From: G965218495 sp965218495
GTDB taxonomy: Bacteria > Bacteroidota > Rhodothermia > Rhodothermales > Bin80
DNA: 64,000 nucleotides
Direction of reading: 5' to 3'
Assembly (NCBI GenBank): GCA_965218495.1
Contig: OZ244626.1
Coordinates: 868,001-932,000, forward strand
Part shown: positions 54,001 to 62,422 of the stretch, piece by piece
Layout of the letters: every line of letters starts with the position of its first letter
How positions within the stretch are numbered: the first letter of the stretch is position 1
Notes under the pieces: model-generated
Seen by the model: the letters and a program-made list of their open reading frames with translations, nothing else
The model's database searches: none
What the model was told of the DNA's origin: nothing
Translations under genes and position numbers: made by a program

Positions 54001-56756
54001 CTCTACCGATCCCGAAAGCCATTGTGTTCGACGAATTCTCACTCTTGGACTGGGTAGAAACTGGCTTGGCCAATGTGTTGGGCGATCGCATCAAAGTAGG
54101 GCCGTGGGCCTGGATGCGTATCTCGGGTGAGGCCGGGTGGCAGGAGGCCATGGAATTAGCTCACAAACGTCTACAAGGCACAATTGGTGTGCTCCGTGTG
54201 GCACTCGACGAAGGCACAGTCGTCGAGGTAAGGGATGTTGTCGATGGTGAAACGCACGAGGATGCGGACGTCATACCTGAAGAAGGTGCTTCGCCCATAG
54301 AGAGCCTGTGGACAGGTGCACTCAGGTCAATTCGGACGGCTCAGGCTAACGGGCTCCAGCTATGGGCGGACGACCGATTCTATCCTCTTCTGCTCAGGCT
54401 GGGCGGACCCACGGAAATGGGACCGGATATTCAAGCAATTCGTGATCCGTTTGTCGCTTGGGCAAAGAAGACACCACCGATTTCAACTACCGAGCTGCTT
54501 GGTCGACTTTCCTCGGCTGAGCTTCTGACTCCCGACGTGGCGCAGGATGCCGCGGCCAGACTCTTCGCGCATGGGTATCGCATGGCACACCCGATACTCC
54601 TTGCGCATGCTCTCCGCCAGTTCCCGGTGCCTGTCACGACCCCGCTTACGTCTCCCTTCCAGGAACTCGTCAGTTCGATTACAGAGATTCCGCGCTACCT
54701 CCCAGAAACGTTCGACGACTTTTTCAAGAATAGAGACGGATTCGTTCGTGTGGCGTCAATAGGCGTGGCGGCACGTTTTATAGTTGGTGTATGGGAGGCC
54801 GAGGGACTTGATTATGCTCAGCGACAGATCCTCGCTGATGCGATTCTAGATGCCATTGAGCGTGTGTTCGAAGAAGCAAGTCCCAAGGTCACGGGACCTC
54901 GATCTGACCGTACCCCAATCCTCTTTTGGCGAGGTGTGGCGTCGGGGCTTCAGATGATGCCAACCCAAGACGAACGTGGCTTTGAACTTCGTTATGCTGC
55001 ACTGTGCTGGCTCGGCAATGCTGTCTCTCAACGGGATGGCGACCGAGAGGACATCGTCCGGTTCCTCGAAGATAACGTGCTTGATTCGCTGCAATCTGCT
55101 CTAACGGCAATGGCTGATGGCAGTGATGGGGGTCCCGTACCACGATCCATCGCCACCTTTGCACTTCCTGCGCTCATACCGCTTTCAGATACGCATCTCA
55201 TTAACACACTTGATCCCCTTTTGCGCAGGACAGTTGGCACGCTGGTCCGACTCAAAAGGGACGGCCGTATCGACGTGCACTACTACGCTACCGCCGACAG
55301 AGACGGTACACCGCTAAAGGTGTCCGAAGAGGACAATGAGCAGGCTGCGGCCGAAGCCTTGGCACGTGCGGCGGCTGGCGATCCGAAGTGCGCGCAGTTT
55401 ATCAAGGCTACCGATTTGATCTTCAAGTACAGGCGGCCGGCCCCGGCCGAGTGGGCAAGTGCAAACCTCCCAGCCGACGGCCGAGTTCCCATTGATGTTA
55501 GGTGTTCACTCTTCACGCTACTCTGGGCCGACCCTCCCGGCCTGCGCGAAATCATCGTTCGTCTCATCGTCTTCCATCTAACTGTCCTTGACCCAGCTCT
55601 TGCATGCCGGATCTTACTGGTGCAGGATGACTTGCTCAGCGACGATTCAGAAAGGGCCCGAGAGGCCCGCGAAAAGCTGGCGATTGAGGTACTGCGGAGT
55701 GGGTACTTTGACCTTCAGCGCGACCTCGCTCATGCTGTGCGGCGCTTCCGCCAGTACGACACAGGCGCACTTGCCCAATTCGTTGGATTGATCGGAGAAG
55801 AAGCTGCTCATGCTCTGGCGAATTATCCACTGACCCCGCAAGTAAGGCAAATTGGCCCGGTATTAATGCCCATGGGGCATTTCCGGGGCCGAGCCCTGTT
55901 GACTGATGGTTATGATGATGGGGCCCAGGTGCTGGAGATGGCCCAGCAGATCAATGATGCCGACGATGAATCGAATGAGGACAACACGACCCTGCCAAAA
56001 TTGGCAGTTTGGCTCGCGTACATGGCATCTGTTGCGGAGAATACCGACGATGCGTACATCGCAGCTTGGGCACTCCGTGCGGTCCTGTTGGTCCTTTCGA
56101 CGATGAACCAGAATCCCGAGCTGGATATAGACGGGCGGTTGATCAAAGCGTCGGACTGGGTAGCCAGCTATGTGGCGGCCGCACTTTCTGAAAAGACGGG
56201 GCAGCACTCTGAACTGGAGCAGCGGATGACGAATCGCCGCCAGCTCGCGTCAGCGGCATTGCTGCTTGCTGCGTTTGCTTGCAGCGGAGACAAGCACTTC
56301 CATGCGTACAACCAGGAAGGTGATCCTGTTGCAATATGGCTGGATCTTGTGTGGCTGTTGGCAACCAAGTTGCAGATTGCCCTTGTCGGCCTACGGGGAG
56401 GGTTAGCAAATAACGCAAGAGCAGCGACTACTGCGCTGCAAGACCTCGGACTGGCTACTCCCGACGCGCGCGTTCTTGATGCATTCGATCCGTTCGCATT
56501 CGGTTCTGACGGCGATGATATCGGGATGGCGCTCACCCTGACCGCTATGCTCAAGGTGGTCCACCAACTGCGTGAAACCAGCGAGCCCCCATTATGGTGG
56601 ACTAATACAGTTCGGCGCCGCGCGGAAGAATTAGCAAATGCAGGCTCGGAAAAATCGCTCACAGGCGATGAGGAGCTCGACAATCGCTTCGGGTTGATTG
56701 CTCCTCTCCGCGTACGAATACTTGCGCAGCAGTTGACAGTGGCCCTTACCTCTTGA
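51078..56756 (+). CDS. 1892-aa helical-repeat protein with a PIN-like segment
   Basis: The largest gene of the window and last in the IS1595 unit. A hydrophobic N-terminal 20 residues could be a weak membrane anchor. About residues 90-720 are helical repeats of TPR type (for example A-I-E-L-E-A-W-A-L-V-G-L-G-H-R-A-K-A-A-D and the following copies). Around 980-1160 an alpha/beta stretch with I-V-F-D-E-F (Asp985) and L-W-A-D-D-R-F (Asp1098/1099), then a G-Y-R segment, resembles PIN-type nuclease domains. The remaining 700 residues are helical. The order recalls large TPR-PIN conflict proteins (TPR-GreAB-C-PIN type), but a GreAB-C domain is not visible to me. Function unproven; a nuclease effector of defence is a reasonable hypothesis. 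Confidence 0.75.
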   Translation: MDPILAWLLGYSAAKVLDTVLTKLGKRREQKHLGETALLAHGHDPSLQIIHVNVTVHGPNHKLDARLKDNVFPEAIRTAIAQPALDELSELMKTRQAQKALAYAKRHIERIDTALNKYEDPERRYAEALRTHRQRLLFAAATAASWQGDIEAGRAFWWRARDLGPIDSEWHEQAAATLFNIELKDELRHLMAEMDQRNDAYRRSVPLLAYLDEDWPSVNKLLADSQSADLLLMRVQARLQILDPTDIEAVELTAELIDRTDDDVILPIVNIARARFTFELLQLVIDGYTPLDYNRRPLIDNLVCRTNAALEMTEPDSLFRARALGHMGLVAKFLRDETLTEIGTRGVEALDDTIRSSVFFEYDPAPTLKEIDEMLATGQIDAIRAVLLKTTHYHAAGKPEEVERVLREGLFATPDKRQRAHVLRLLAQHLRQASRIDEAQRLIESILLRPSDRWLLRADNLPIGRTPLDLADEVAAFPLDVDVIERLAQSTLSTVEFTSPEDSTPDVAVLHRAEKAVHWTTRLIQVLPSRSSRFLHAQALYGARRYSDLLAASRNLDPVYAKQAIELEAWALVGLGHRAKAADLLVSACADHPDSERLAINASGLLVAEGRAAEAADLLESHVTADSKHPEILVTYAMAIRAQDPGSRKVASRAFDLLARAYDLRPDPRIAWEAWKAARAAGRGFEAERFFKATIADAPVKVVQTEDDFYQGLQAAGDNRVVQIEGGFEYLAELFRKDREHSGLLTKFLSAHALAYTDFFRHSRRSWEHWAYWTQQFERRSSEGETSPGEFSVLADWPLGRGYRHDAGDIKQFVDQTAILTLGVLGPDTAQQILAALGTCYVQIGTLEELRRKFARIKVELLGSDVRPYVEAACFLRQMPDTIVSYSEEVESAAPTDPALGASRVDLGVAILHDALYVTDLDNSRKWSDEISHLRLSSAVLLASLNAAGEVTADEAKNAAKLRPGTFGGWEGATPLPIPKAIVFDEFSLLDWVETGLANVLGDRIKVGPWAWMRISGEAGWQEAMELAHKRLQGTIGVLRVALDEGTVVEVRDVVDGETHEDADVIPEEGASPIESLWTGALRSIRTAQANGLQLWADDRFYPLLLRLGGPTEMGPDIQAIRDPFVAWAKKTPPISTTELLGRLSSAELLTPDVAQDAAARLFAHGYRMAHPILLAHALRQFPVPVTTPLTSPFQELVSSITEIPRYLPETFDDFFKNRDGFVRVASIGVAARFIVGVWEAEGLDYAQRQILADAILDAIERVFEEASPKVTGPRSDRTPILFWRGVASGLQMMPTQDERGFELRYAALCWLGNAVSQRDGDREDIVRFLEDNVLDSLQSALTAMADGSDGGPVPRSIATFALPALIPLSDTHLINTLDPLLRRTVGTLVRLKRDGRIDVHYYATADRDGTPLKVSEEDNEQAAAEALARAAAGDPKCAQFIKATDLIFKYRRPAPAEWASANLPADGRVPIDVRCSLFTLLWADPPGLREIIVRLIVFHLTVLDPALACRILLVQDDLLSDDSERAREAREKLAIEVLRSGYFDLQRDLAHAVRRFRQYDTGALAQFVGLIGEEAAHALANYPLTPQVRQIGPVLMPMGHFRGRALLTDGYDDGAQVLEMAQQINDADDESNEDNTTLPKLAVWLAYMASVAENTDDAYIAAWALRAVLLVLSTMNQNPELDIDGRLIKASDWVASYVAAALSEKTGQHSELEQRMTNRRQLASAALLLAAFACSGDKHFHAYNQEGDPVAIWLDLVWLLATKLQIALVGLRGGLANNARAATTALQDLGLATPDARVLDAFDPFAFGSDGDDIGMALTLTAMLKVVHQLRETSEPPLWWTNTVRRRAEELANAGSEKSLTGDEELDNRFGLIAPLRVRILAQQLTVALTS

Positions 56757-56792
56757 AGTCCCTCTGTGCTGGCTTAAGGTAAGGCTGTCTGC

Positions 56793-56819
56793 AAGGTTTC
56801 ACTCAGCGATATAAGGCCC
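56793..56819. repeat. Right inverted repeat of the IS1595 unit
   Basis: Complement begins GGGCCTTATATCGCTGAG and ends AAACCTT; pairs with 45427-45453. It begins 36 bp after the stop of the giant gene. Confidence 0.95.
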
Positions 56820-56827
56820 CTAATTTA
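56820..56827. repeat. 8-bp target duplication of the IS1595 unit, right copy
   Basis: CTAATTTA, identical to 45419-45426. Confidence 0.95.
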
Positions 56828-56846
56828 TGCCGCATAGATTAGCGGC

Positions 56847-59129
56847 ATGTTCCAGCAGAATCAGATTCTTCGTACGCTGAGCGAGGCGCAGTCCCAGGCG
56901 TGCCTGGACGGCATCTTGGCTGATGAGAGTCTTAAGAATCGCACCGCCATCGCCCGGCGTGTGTGTGCGGCCTTCGACTTTGTCGACGCACGCGGGCAGT
57001 TGCAAGTAGCCAGTTGCGCCAAGGCGCTCTCGAAGCTGTCCGACCGCGGCCGTATAGCACTGCCGGCGCCGATGAACGACCACGCTGCCGGCGCGTCCCC
57101 CCGGCTGCTGAAGGAGGGCGTGCCCATGCCGAGCACCCTTCCACGCTCCGTCCGCGAAGTGGAGGACCTGTCACTGGTCATGGTCACGGACGATGACCAG
57201 CGCGCCGTATGGAACACGCTGCTGGACCAGGAGCATCCGCGGGGCACTACGACGTTCTTCGGCGCGCAGGTGCGCTACCTGGTGCATAGCGCGCAGGGCT
57301 ATCTGGGCGCGCTGGGCTTTTCGGCCTCGGCCCTGCGTCTGGCCGCACGGGAGCGATGGATGGCCTGGAGCGATGCGCAGCGCCAGACCCACCTGCATCA
57401 TGTGGTGTGTTTGAGCCGCTTTTTGATTCGGGGACCCTGCACGCACCTGGCGAGCCGTGTCCTGGGCCTTGCGCTCAGGCAGCTTCCCGATGATTTTGAA
57501 GAGCGTTACAGGTACCGCCCTTGGGTTGTGGAGACCTATGTGGATCCGAACTGGAAGGGCACATGCTTCCAGGCGGCAAACTTTCTGCACATTGGTTATA
57601 CTGCCGGCGGCAAACGACAGGCCGACGATGAACCCGAGCCGCCCAAGGCGCTATATGTGTACGAACTGGACCGCGGGTGGCGCAAGGAACTCGGCGTGCC
57701 GGCGGTGGAGCTCAATCCTGTGAGAGCACCCCACGAGGCGTTGGACCGTGACCAATGGGCGGAAGCCGAGTTCGGGCACGCTCCACTGGGCAATCGGCTG
57801 CGATCCACGCGTCTGGTACGGAGTGCGTCGATGCTGGCTTCGGTGATGGGCCAGTCCATTACGGGGAATACTGACTACGATCGTGCGGCGGTCAAGGCGC
57901 ATTACCGGTTTCTGGAGAGCGACCCGGCGTCCAAGGTCACTCCGGAAAACATATTGGCGCCGCATCGTGCGCGCACGATCGAGCGTATGCGCAGCCAGAA
58001 GGTGGTGCTCTGCATCCAGGATGGCAGCAGACTGCGCTATGCCACGCGTCCGGCCTGCACGGATCTGCAGGTCACCGGCCGCAATCAGACCACGGCGCAA
58101 ACGCGTGGGATGCATGTACATGCGACGCTGGCGACCACCCCCGACGGTCTGCCGCTGGGCGTGTTGCGCTGCAGCTACCGGGATCCTGCGCACGGTCCCC
58201 TGAAGCCGAAGGCCCAACGCTGGCTGGACGCCTTTCTGGACATCTGTGCGGCGGCCGATCAGATCTCCCGCAAGATTCGGGTGATCTGCGTTATGGACCG
58301 GGAGGGCGACAGTTTTGCGCTCTTTGACGCCCAGCGTCGTCAGGGCCGCGTGGAGATGCTGGTCAGAGCGCGGATGGATCGCAGGCTGGCAAACGGCAGG
58401 AAGCTGTTTGAGACCCTCGCGGGCGGCCCGGCGGCCGGCAGAGTACGGATCGAGATCAAGAAAGTCACCGCGCGCCCGAAGTCGCGGGGCAAGCAGGCCC
58501 GCCCCGGGCGCAGCTATCGCATAGCGGACGCCGAGGTGCGGTTCCGCCGGGTGACGCTGCCGGCCACGACCCAGGAGGTGGAGCCGGTGACGATGTACGG
58601 GGTTCACATCCGGGAGCAGGCCCCGCCGGAAGGCGAAGAGGCCATAGAATGGTATCTGCTTACCAGTGTGGCGGTGCACACGCTGGAGGAGGCCCTACAG
58701 GTGCTGGACCACTACGTGAAGCGGTGGCGCATTGAGGACTTCTTCCGGGTGCTTAAGAGCGGCTGCAAGGTGGAGCGTCTGGCACTGCGCACGGCGCTGC
58801 GTCTGGAGCGTGCGATCGCGATCTACTGCGTTGTTGCCTGGCGCCTGATGGTGCTGACGCTGTTGGGGCGAACCGTGCCAGAGTTGGACTCGGAGGTCTT
58901 CTTCACGGAGTTGGAGCTTCGTTTTTTGACGAGCTATGCCAGTCGTGTGAAGCTGCCTCGGCCCGGCACGCTGCAAGAGGCCATCCTGCTGCTGGCGGTA
59001 CTCGGGGGGTACCAGAATCGCACTCGCGACGGGCCGCCCGGTCACCAGATCATGTGGCGCGGGCTGGAGCGATTGGCGCTGGCCACGCTGGGATACGAGC
59101 TGGGATACGAGGTCCGGGACGCCGAGTAA
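56847..59129 (+). CDS. IS4-family transposase with N-terminal DUF4338 (DruA-like) domain
   Basis: 760 residues. About 100-270 match DUF4338, the domain of Druantia protein DruA: L-G-F-S-A-S-A-L-R-L-A-A-R-E-R-W, F-L-I-R-G-P, L-A-S-R-V-L-G-L-A and W-K-G-T-C-F-Q-A-A-N. After a linker comes a Tn5/IS4-type catalytic core with C-I-Q-D-G-S-R, V-M-D-R-E-G-D, and the Y-V-K-R-W-R-I-E-D-F-F-R-V-L-K-S-G-C-K-V-E signature with the catalytic Glu (longer than 20 only if joined; key residues Y, R, K, E). It is intact, but its possible promoter was cut by the IS1595 insertion. Confidence 0.88.
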   Translation: MFQQNQILRTLSEAQSQACLDGILADESLKNRTAIARRVCAAFDFVDARGQLQVASCAKALSKLSDRGRIALPAPMNDHAAGASPRLLKEGVPMPSTLPRSVREVEDLSLVMVTDDDQRAVWNTLLDQEHPRGTTTFFGAQVRYLVHSAQGYLGALGFSASALRLAARERWMAWSDAQRQTHLHHVVCLSRFLIRGPCTHLASRVLGLALRQLPDDFEERYRYRPWVVETYVDPNWKGTCFQAANFLHIGYTAGGKRQADDEPEPPKALYVYELDRGWRKELGVPAVELNPVRAPHEALDRDQWAEAEFGHAPLGNRLRSTRLVRSASMLASVMGQSITGNTDYDRAAVKAHYRFLESDPASKVTPENILAPHRARTIERMRSQKVVLCIQDGSRLRYATRPACTDLQVTGRNQTTAQTRGMHVHATLATTPDGLPLGVLRCSYRDPAHGPLKPKAQRWLDAFLDICAAADQISRKIRVICVMDREGDSFALFDAQRRQGRVEMLVRARMDRRLANGRKLFETLAGGPAAGRVRIEIKKVTARPKSRGKQARPGRSYRIADAEVRFRRVTLPATTQEVEPVTMYGVHIREQAPPEGEEAIEWYLLTSVAVHTLEEALQVLDHYVKRWRIEDFFRVLKSGCKVERLALRTALRLERAIAIYCVVAWRLMVLTLLGRTVPELDSEVFFTELELRFLTSYASRVKLPRPGTLQEAILLLAVLGGYQNRTRDGPPGHQIMWRGLERLALATLGYELGYEVRDAE

Positions 59130-59394
59130 GGGCGGCACTGCGCTGCGATAACCCGTGCACTGTGATCCTGTCACAAGGCAGGATCCCTATACCCTGCCGG
59201 GGCTGTATGTCCACGGTAAGCAAGGCCTCCGCCCGCAAAGCAGGCGTAGACCGCGTTGAGCTGAACGAAGCGTCCCTGCACGAACAAGCCTTGAGTCCAC
59301 AGCCAAGACCCCTGTGCCACATGGACACACCCCGTGTCGCTCGGCAACGACTGGACATGCTTCTGATACCCTCAAATGCGTAAGTCTGCCAGAT

Positions 59395-59412
59395 AACTTG
59401 GGTAAACGGCAG
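59395..59412. repeat. Right terminal inverted repeat of the IS4-type element
   Basis: AACTTGGGTAAACGGCAG, exact complement of 45387-45404. The 265 bp between the transposase stop and this repeat hold no gene. Confidence 0.94.
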
Positions 59413-59420
59413 GGCTAGGC
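59413..59420. repeat. 8-bp target duplication of the IS4-type element, right copy
   Basis: GGCTAGGC, identical to 45379-45386. Confidence 0.93.
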
Positions 59421-61579
59421 CCAAAAGACGCGACGCTCTCACGCGGAGAGCAGGTCGCGCGCGGGTGTCCTTAAGCGCAGCCGCTGCGCGTGATCCAGTG
59501 TCACTGCCAGCAGGTAGTCCTATCTGCTCAAGAACATCAATGGCGGCATCAGCCGAGCCGTCTTCTCCGGTTCCCAGCGCCTGTGCTACTAACATTGATT
59601 GCACCGCACTGAAGCCATTTATGGCAGTGCCGCGCTGTCCAAGGCCCTGCGCTACCCCACGCAGCACGGGCGCCTCCTCCAGGTAGGTCTCGACTGCCTG
59701 CATCACGTCTTCGCGCGTGCCCTGAGCGCCTACGAGGGCGCTTATCCGCTGGAGGAATCCGTCACGCGATGTCTGCGGCAGCCCTGGCCGCTGCACTACC
59801 ATTCGAATGAGCTCCCGAGGCGGTACACCAAGTACCATTAGCGCCAAGCTTTGGAACCATTCGCTTTCCAGATTGCGCCAGAGGATTCCAAACTGTGCCT
59901 CGCAGGCCTGGCTGCCGGCAACTTTTCCCAGTGCACCAAGCACCTCAAATTGCACGCGCGCATCGGGGTCACCAGCCAATGCCTTAAGGTCCGCTCCCAG
60001 GTCATGATGTCGTATTGCCAGCCTCACCGCGTTTTCCCGGACGCCGGGGTGTTCGTCGCGCAGAGCTGGTCTTATGGCCGCAGGCGTCAGGGCATTCTGG
60101 CCCTCCAGTGTCCACATGGCGTGCAGGCGCGCTTCAGGGCTTTCGCTGGTGTCCGCAAGTGAGTGCAGCATTGAGGCCGCGCTGGGGTCCTTCCCATCAA
60201 CCAAGAAGGCGTTGGGCGGTCATGCGCCACCAGGCATTGGGTGAGGCCAGATGGCCGACCAACGCCTCCGTGGTCCCGAAGTCTATGCGGCCATACCAGT
60301 CAAGAGGGCCCGCCTCATCGGGCGCAATGCGGTATAGGCGCCCCATCTGCATGCCACGGGTAAGGTTTCCGTGGGCGGCCAGGCTATCGTCCATCCACTC
60401 CGGGTGCTCAATGATGTGGCGGTAGTAGTCCACCAGGTAAAGCGCGCCGTCGGGGCCATGGCTGAAGTTAACCGGTCGAAACCAGCTATCCGTTGAAGCA
60501 AGGAATTCACGCCCTTCATGTATGCGGCTGGCCGTGAAGGTCGGGCCATTCGGCAGGACTTGATCTACATGCACTAAGTTGTGGACCGGCTCGACTACAA
60601 ACGTGGCCTGGTCAAAGGGCGCCGGAAACAGGCCTCCCAGATAGTAGGTGAGCCCGCACGCAGAGGTGAATACGCCACGGTCTGTCAGTAGCTGGTGTTC
60701 AGGACGCACAGTGATGGGAAACACTCTGGCTGCATCTCCGTGGTCTGGAGTGGAGTACCTGGCTGTTGTCCCTGCGGTATAGCTGTCCTTCCCAAAGAAT
60801 CGGGCAGGGATGACTTCATGCATGTGGTGATGGCTGTTGTTGACCAGAAAATGGCGCCCCCATGCGTCAAAGGTGTGTCCGAACTGGGATCGGCTGCTCA
60901 AGCTTTCCAGCGTGTAGGCGTCCGGGCGAAAACGCACGTTGCGATCTGACCCGTTGGGCGGCAGCAGCGGCGCTTCAGGGCGCCCCGGAAACCGGATCTC
61001 GCTTCCCTGATCCCCGAATGGGTCCGCGTATTTTTCCGTCCATGAAATTGTGCCATTGTTGGCGATGTAGATCCAGTTATCGAGGCCGTATACCGGCTTG
61101 TTGGCATTGTGCTGCGCGTTGGAAAGTGCAAAGCCGGTCAGGATAGTGCGGCGAACATCGGCGACGCCATCACCCGTCGTGTCGGCCAGATACAGCACTT
61201 CGGGCGGATCAGTGACGAGGATACCTTCTCGCCATCGCATGATTCCCGTCGGCAGCCGCAGGTTCGCGGCAAAAAGCGTGGCGTCATCAGGGCGACCATC
61301 GCCATCGGTATCCTGCAGCAGCTTTACACGCCCGGTGCCGCTGGCGTCCAGTGGGTAGCCGGGCATCTCGGCCACAAAAATCCGGCCGTGCTCGTCGATG
61401 TCCATCGCGACTGGGTCCATGACAAGCGGCTCGGCGGCGACAAGTTCGATGCGAAAGCCACTTTCCAGGACAAAGGTTGCCAGCGCCTCAGAAGCGTCGT
61501 ATGGCGGGCCATCGGTCGCGGGTGCAGGGCCGCATGCTGCTACAACGCAGCAGGCGAAGACCATGATGTACAACGGCAT
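59413..61579 (-). pseudogene. 5' part of PVC-type haem protein gene (propeller plus HEAT), interrupted
   Basis: From ATG 61579 (signal with lipobox V-V-A-A-C) the frame encodes the sugar-dehydrogenase-type propeller of PVC-type haem proteins: G-R-I-F-V-A-E-M-P-G-Y, L-Q-D-T-D-G-D-G-R-P-D-D-A-T, H-T-F-D-A-W-G-R-H-F-L-V-N-N-S-H-H-H, G-P-D-G-A-L-Y-L-V-D-Y-Y-R. Near 60200 one extra base (in C-T-T-C-T-T-G-G) shifts the frame; on either side the product continues as Q-R-L-L then V-D-G-K-D-P-S-A-A-S and HEAT repeats until the insertion at 59413. The cytochrome c end is at 44614-45378. Joined, the protein would be about 977 residues, normal for the family. A start at 61723 is less likely because it precedes the lipobox by too far. 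Confidence 0.9.
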
Positions 61580-61871
61580 GTGGAGCGCAGGGACATGTGG
61601 GGCCCGTCGCAGTTGCCGCACCACGCTAAGGAGGCGTCCTGTGCCGGGTCGTGCGGAGGCCTGCTGCCGGAATCCCGCTAAGGCGTGCGTCTTGGTACGA
61701 GAAGGGGAGTCCAGATTGCGCATGGATTCGTCATAACGTTGCTAGTGTGGCCGCGCATCGGTGCGCAATATATGCAGCGCGCAACGACCGGTAGTCTTTG
61801 AGGATTGGAAAATTTTCAATGCTAAGCCGTACATTCTCGCGCTGTAGTGTTCCTGAATTGATGCCGTATTG

Positions 61872-62411
61872 ATGGATAGGCGCACCGCGCTGGAGCGGAT
61901 TGCATGGATGATGGGTGGCGTTCTATCGGCGTCCACGGTCACCGGCGTAATGAACGGCTGTTCGGCCGGGGAGGAGGGGACCGCTTTCATCGCGCGGTCG
62001 CTGACCGGCGATCGCCTTGAGAGCGTGGCTACTATCGCTGAACACATCATCCCGGAAACGGATACGCCCGGGGCCCGCGAGGCAGGCGTGCATGAGTTTA
62101 TTGACAACATGCTTACGGACCACTACGATGTCGAGGAGACGCAGCGCTTTCTGGACGGCCTAAGTGATTTGGAAGCACGTTCGTATGGTGCCTTCCGGAA
62201 TCAATTCGTGGCCCTTGAGGAGGCTGATCAGGTGGAGTTGCTAACGGTGCTGGAAGCGGAAGGCGTGCCCTTCTTTACTACGGTTAAGGCACTTACCCTT
62301 ACGGGCTACTATACGTCCAAGGTCGGTGCAACGCAGGAGCTGCATCTGGCTCCGTACGGTTTGTTCAAGGCAGACATTCCCTTTGCACAAATCGGCCGCA
62401 CTTGGGCCTAG
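61872..62411 (+). CDS. Gluconate 2-dehydrogenase subunit 3-like protein
   Basis: 179 residues. It starts M-D-R-R-T-A-L-E-R-I, a twin-arginine-type leader with a hydrophobic stretch, then a helical body with A-E-H-I-I-P-E-T-D-T-P-G-A-R-E-A-G-V-H-E-F-I-D, the hallmark of the gluconate-2-dehydrogenase subunit 3 family. Such subunits chaperone or export GMC-type sugar dehydrogenases. The GMC partner is not next to it here. The gene is divergent from the haem-protein pseudogene and overlaps by nine bases the upstream reading frame of the isomerase gene. Confidence 0.87.
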   Translation: MDRRTALERIAWMMGGVLSASTVTGVMNGCSAGEEGTAFIARSLTGDRLESVATIAEHIIPETDTPGAREAGVHEFIDNMLTDHYDVEETQRFLDGLSDLEARSYGAFRNQFVALEEADQVELLTVLEAEGVPFFTTVKALTLTGYYTSKVGATQELHLAPYGLFKADIPFAQIGRTWA

Positions 62412-62422
62412 CCATTGTTCTT

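Larger units (their letters stand above)
45427..56819. mobile_element. 11.4-kb IS1595-type transposon carrying a type III R-M system and a 1892-aa protein
   Basis: The unit is bounded by 27-bp inverted repeats (45427-45453 and 56793-56819, starting GGGTCTTATATCGC and GGGCCTTATATCGC, one mismatch) and an exact 8-bp duplication. From left to right it holds the transposase, a frameshifted mod, res, a 61-aa NPRYGGR protein and the giant protein, all on the plus strand. Since the outer ends pair with each other and with one target duplication, the whole block entered as a single transposition event, not as a bare IS next to unrelated genes. Passenger-carrying IS1595 members are known; this cargo is, to my knowledge, not a standard one. 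Confidence 0.93.
45387..59412. mobile_element. IS4-family element with DUF4338 transposase, split by an IS1595 unit
   Basis: Bounded by perfect 18-bp inverted repeats CTGCCGTTTACCCAAGTT (45387-45404) and its complement (59395-59412), with an 8-bp direct repeat outside. Without the 11.4-kb insert and its duplicated 8 bp, the element is 2625 bp and encodes one transposase (56847-59129) starting about 60 bp from the left repeat, a normal IS layout. It interrupts the PVC-type haem gene. Confidence 0.92.
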
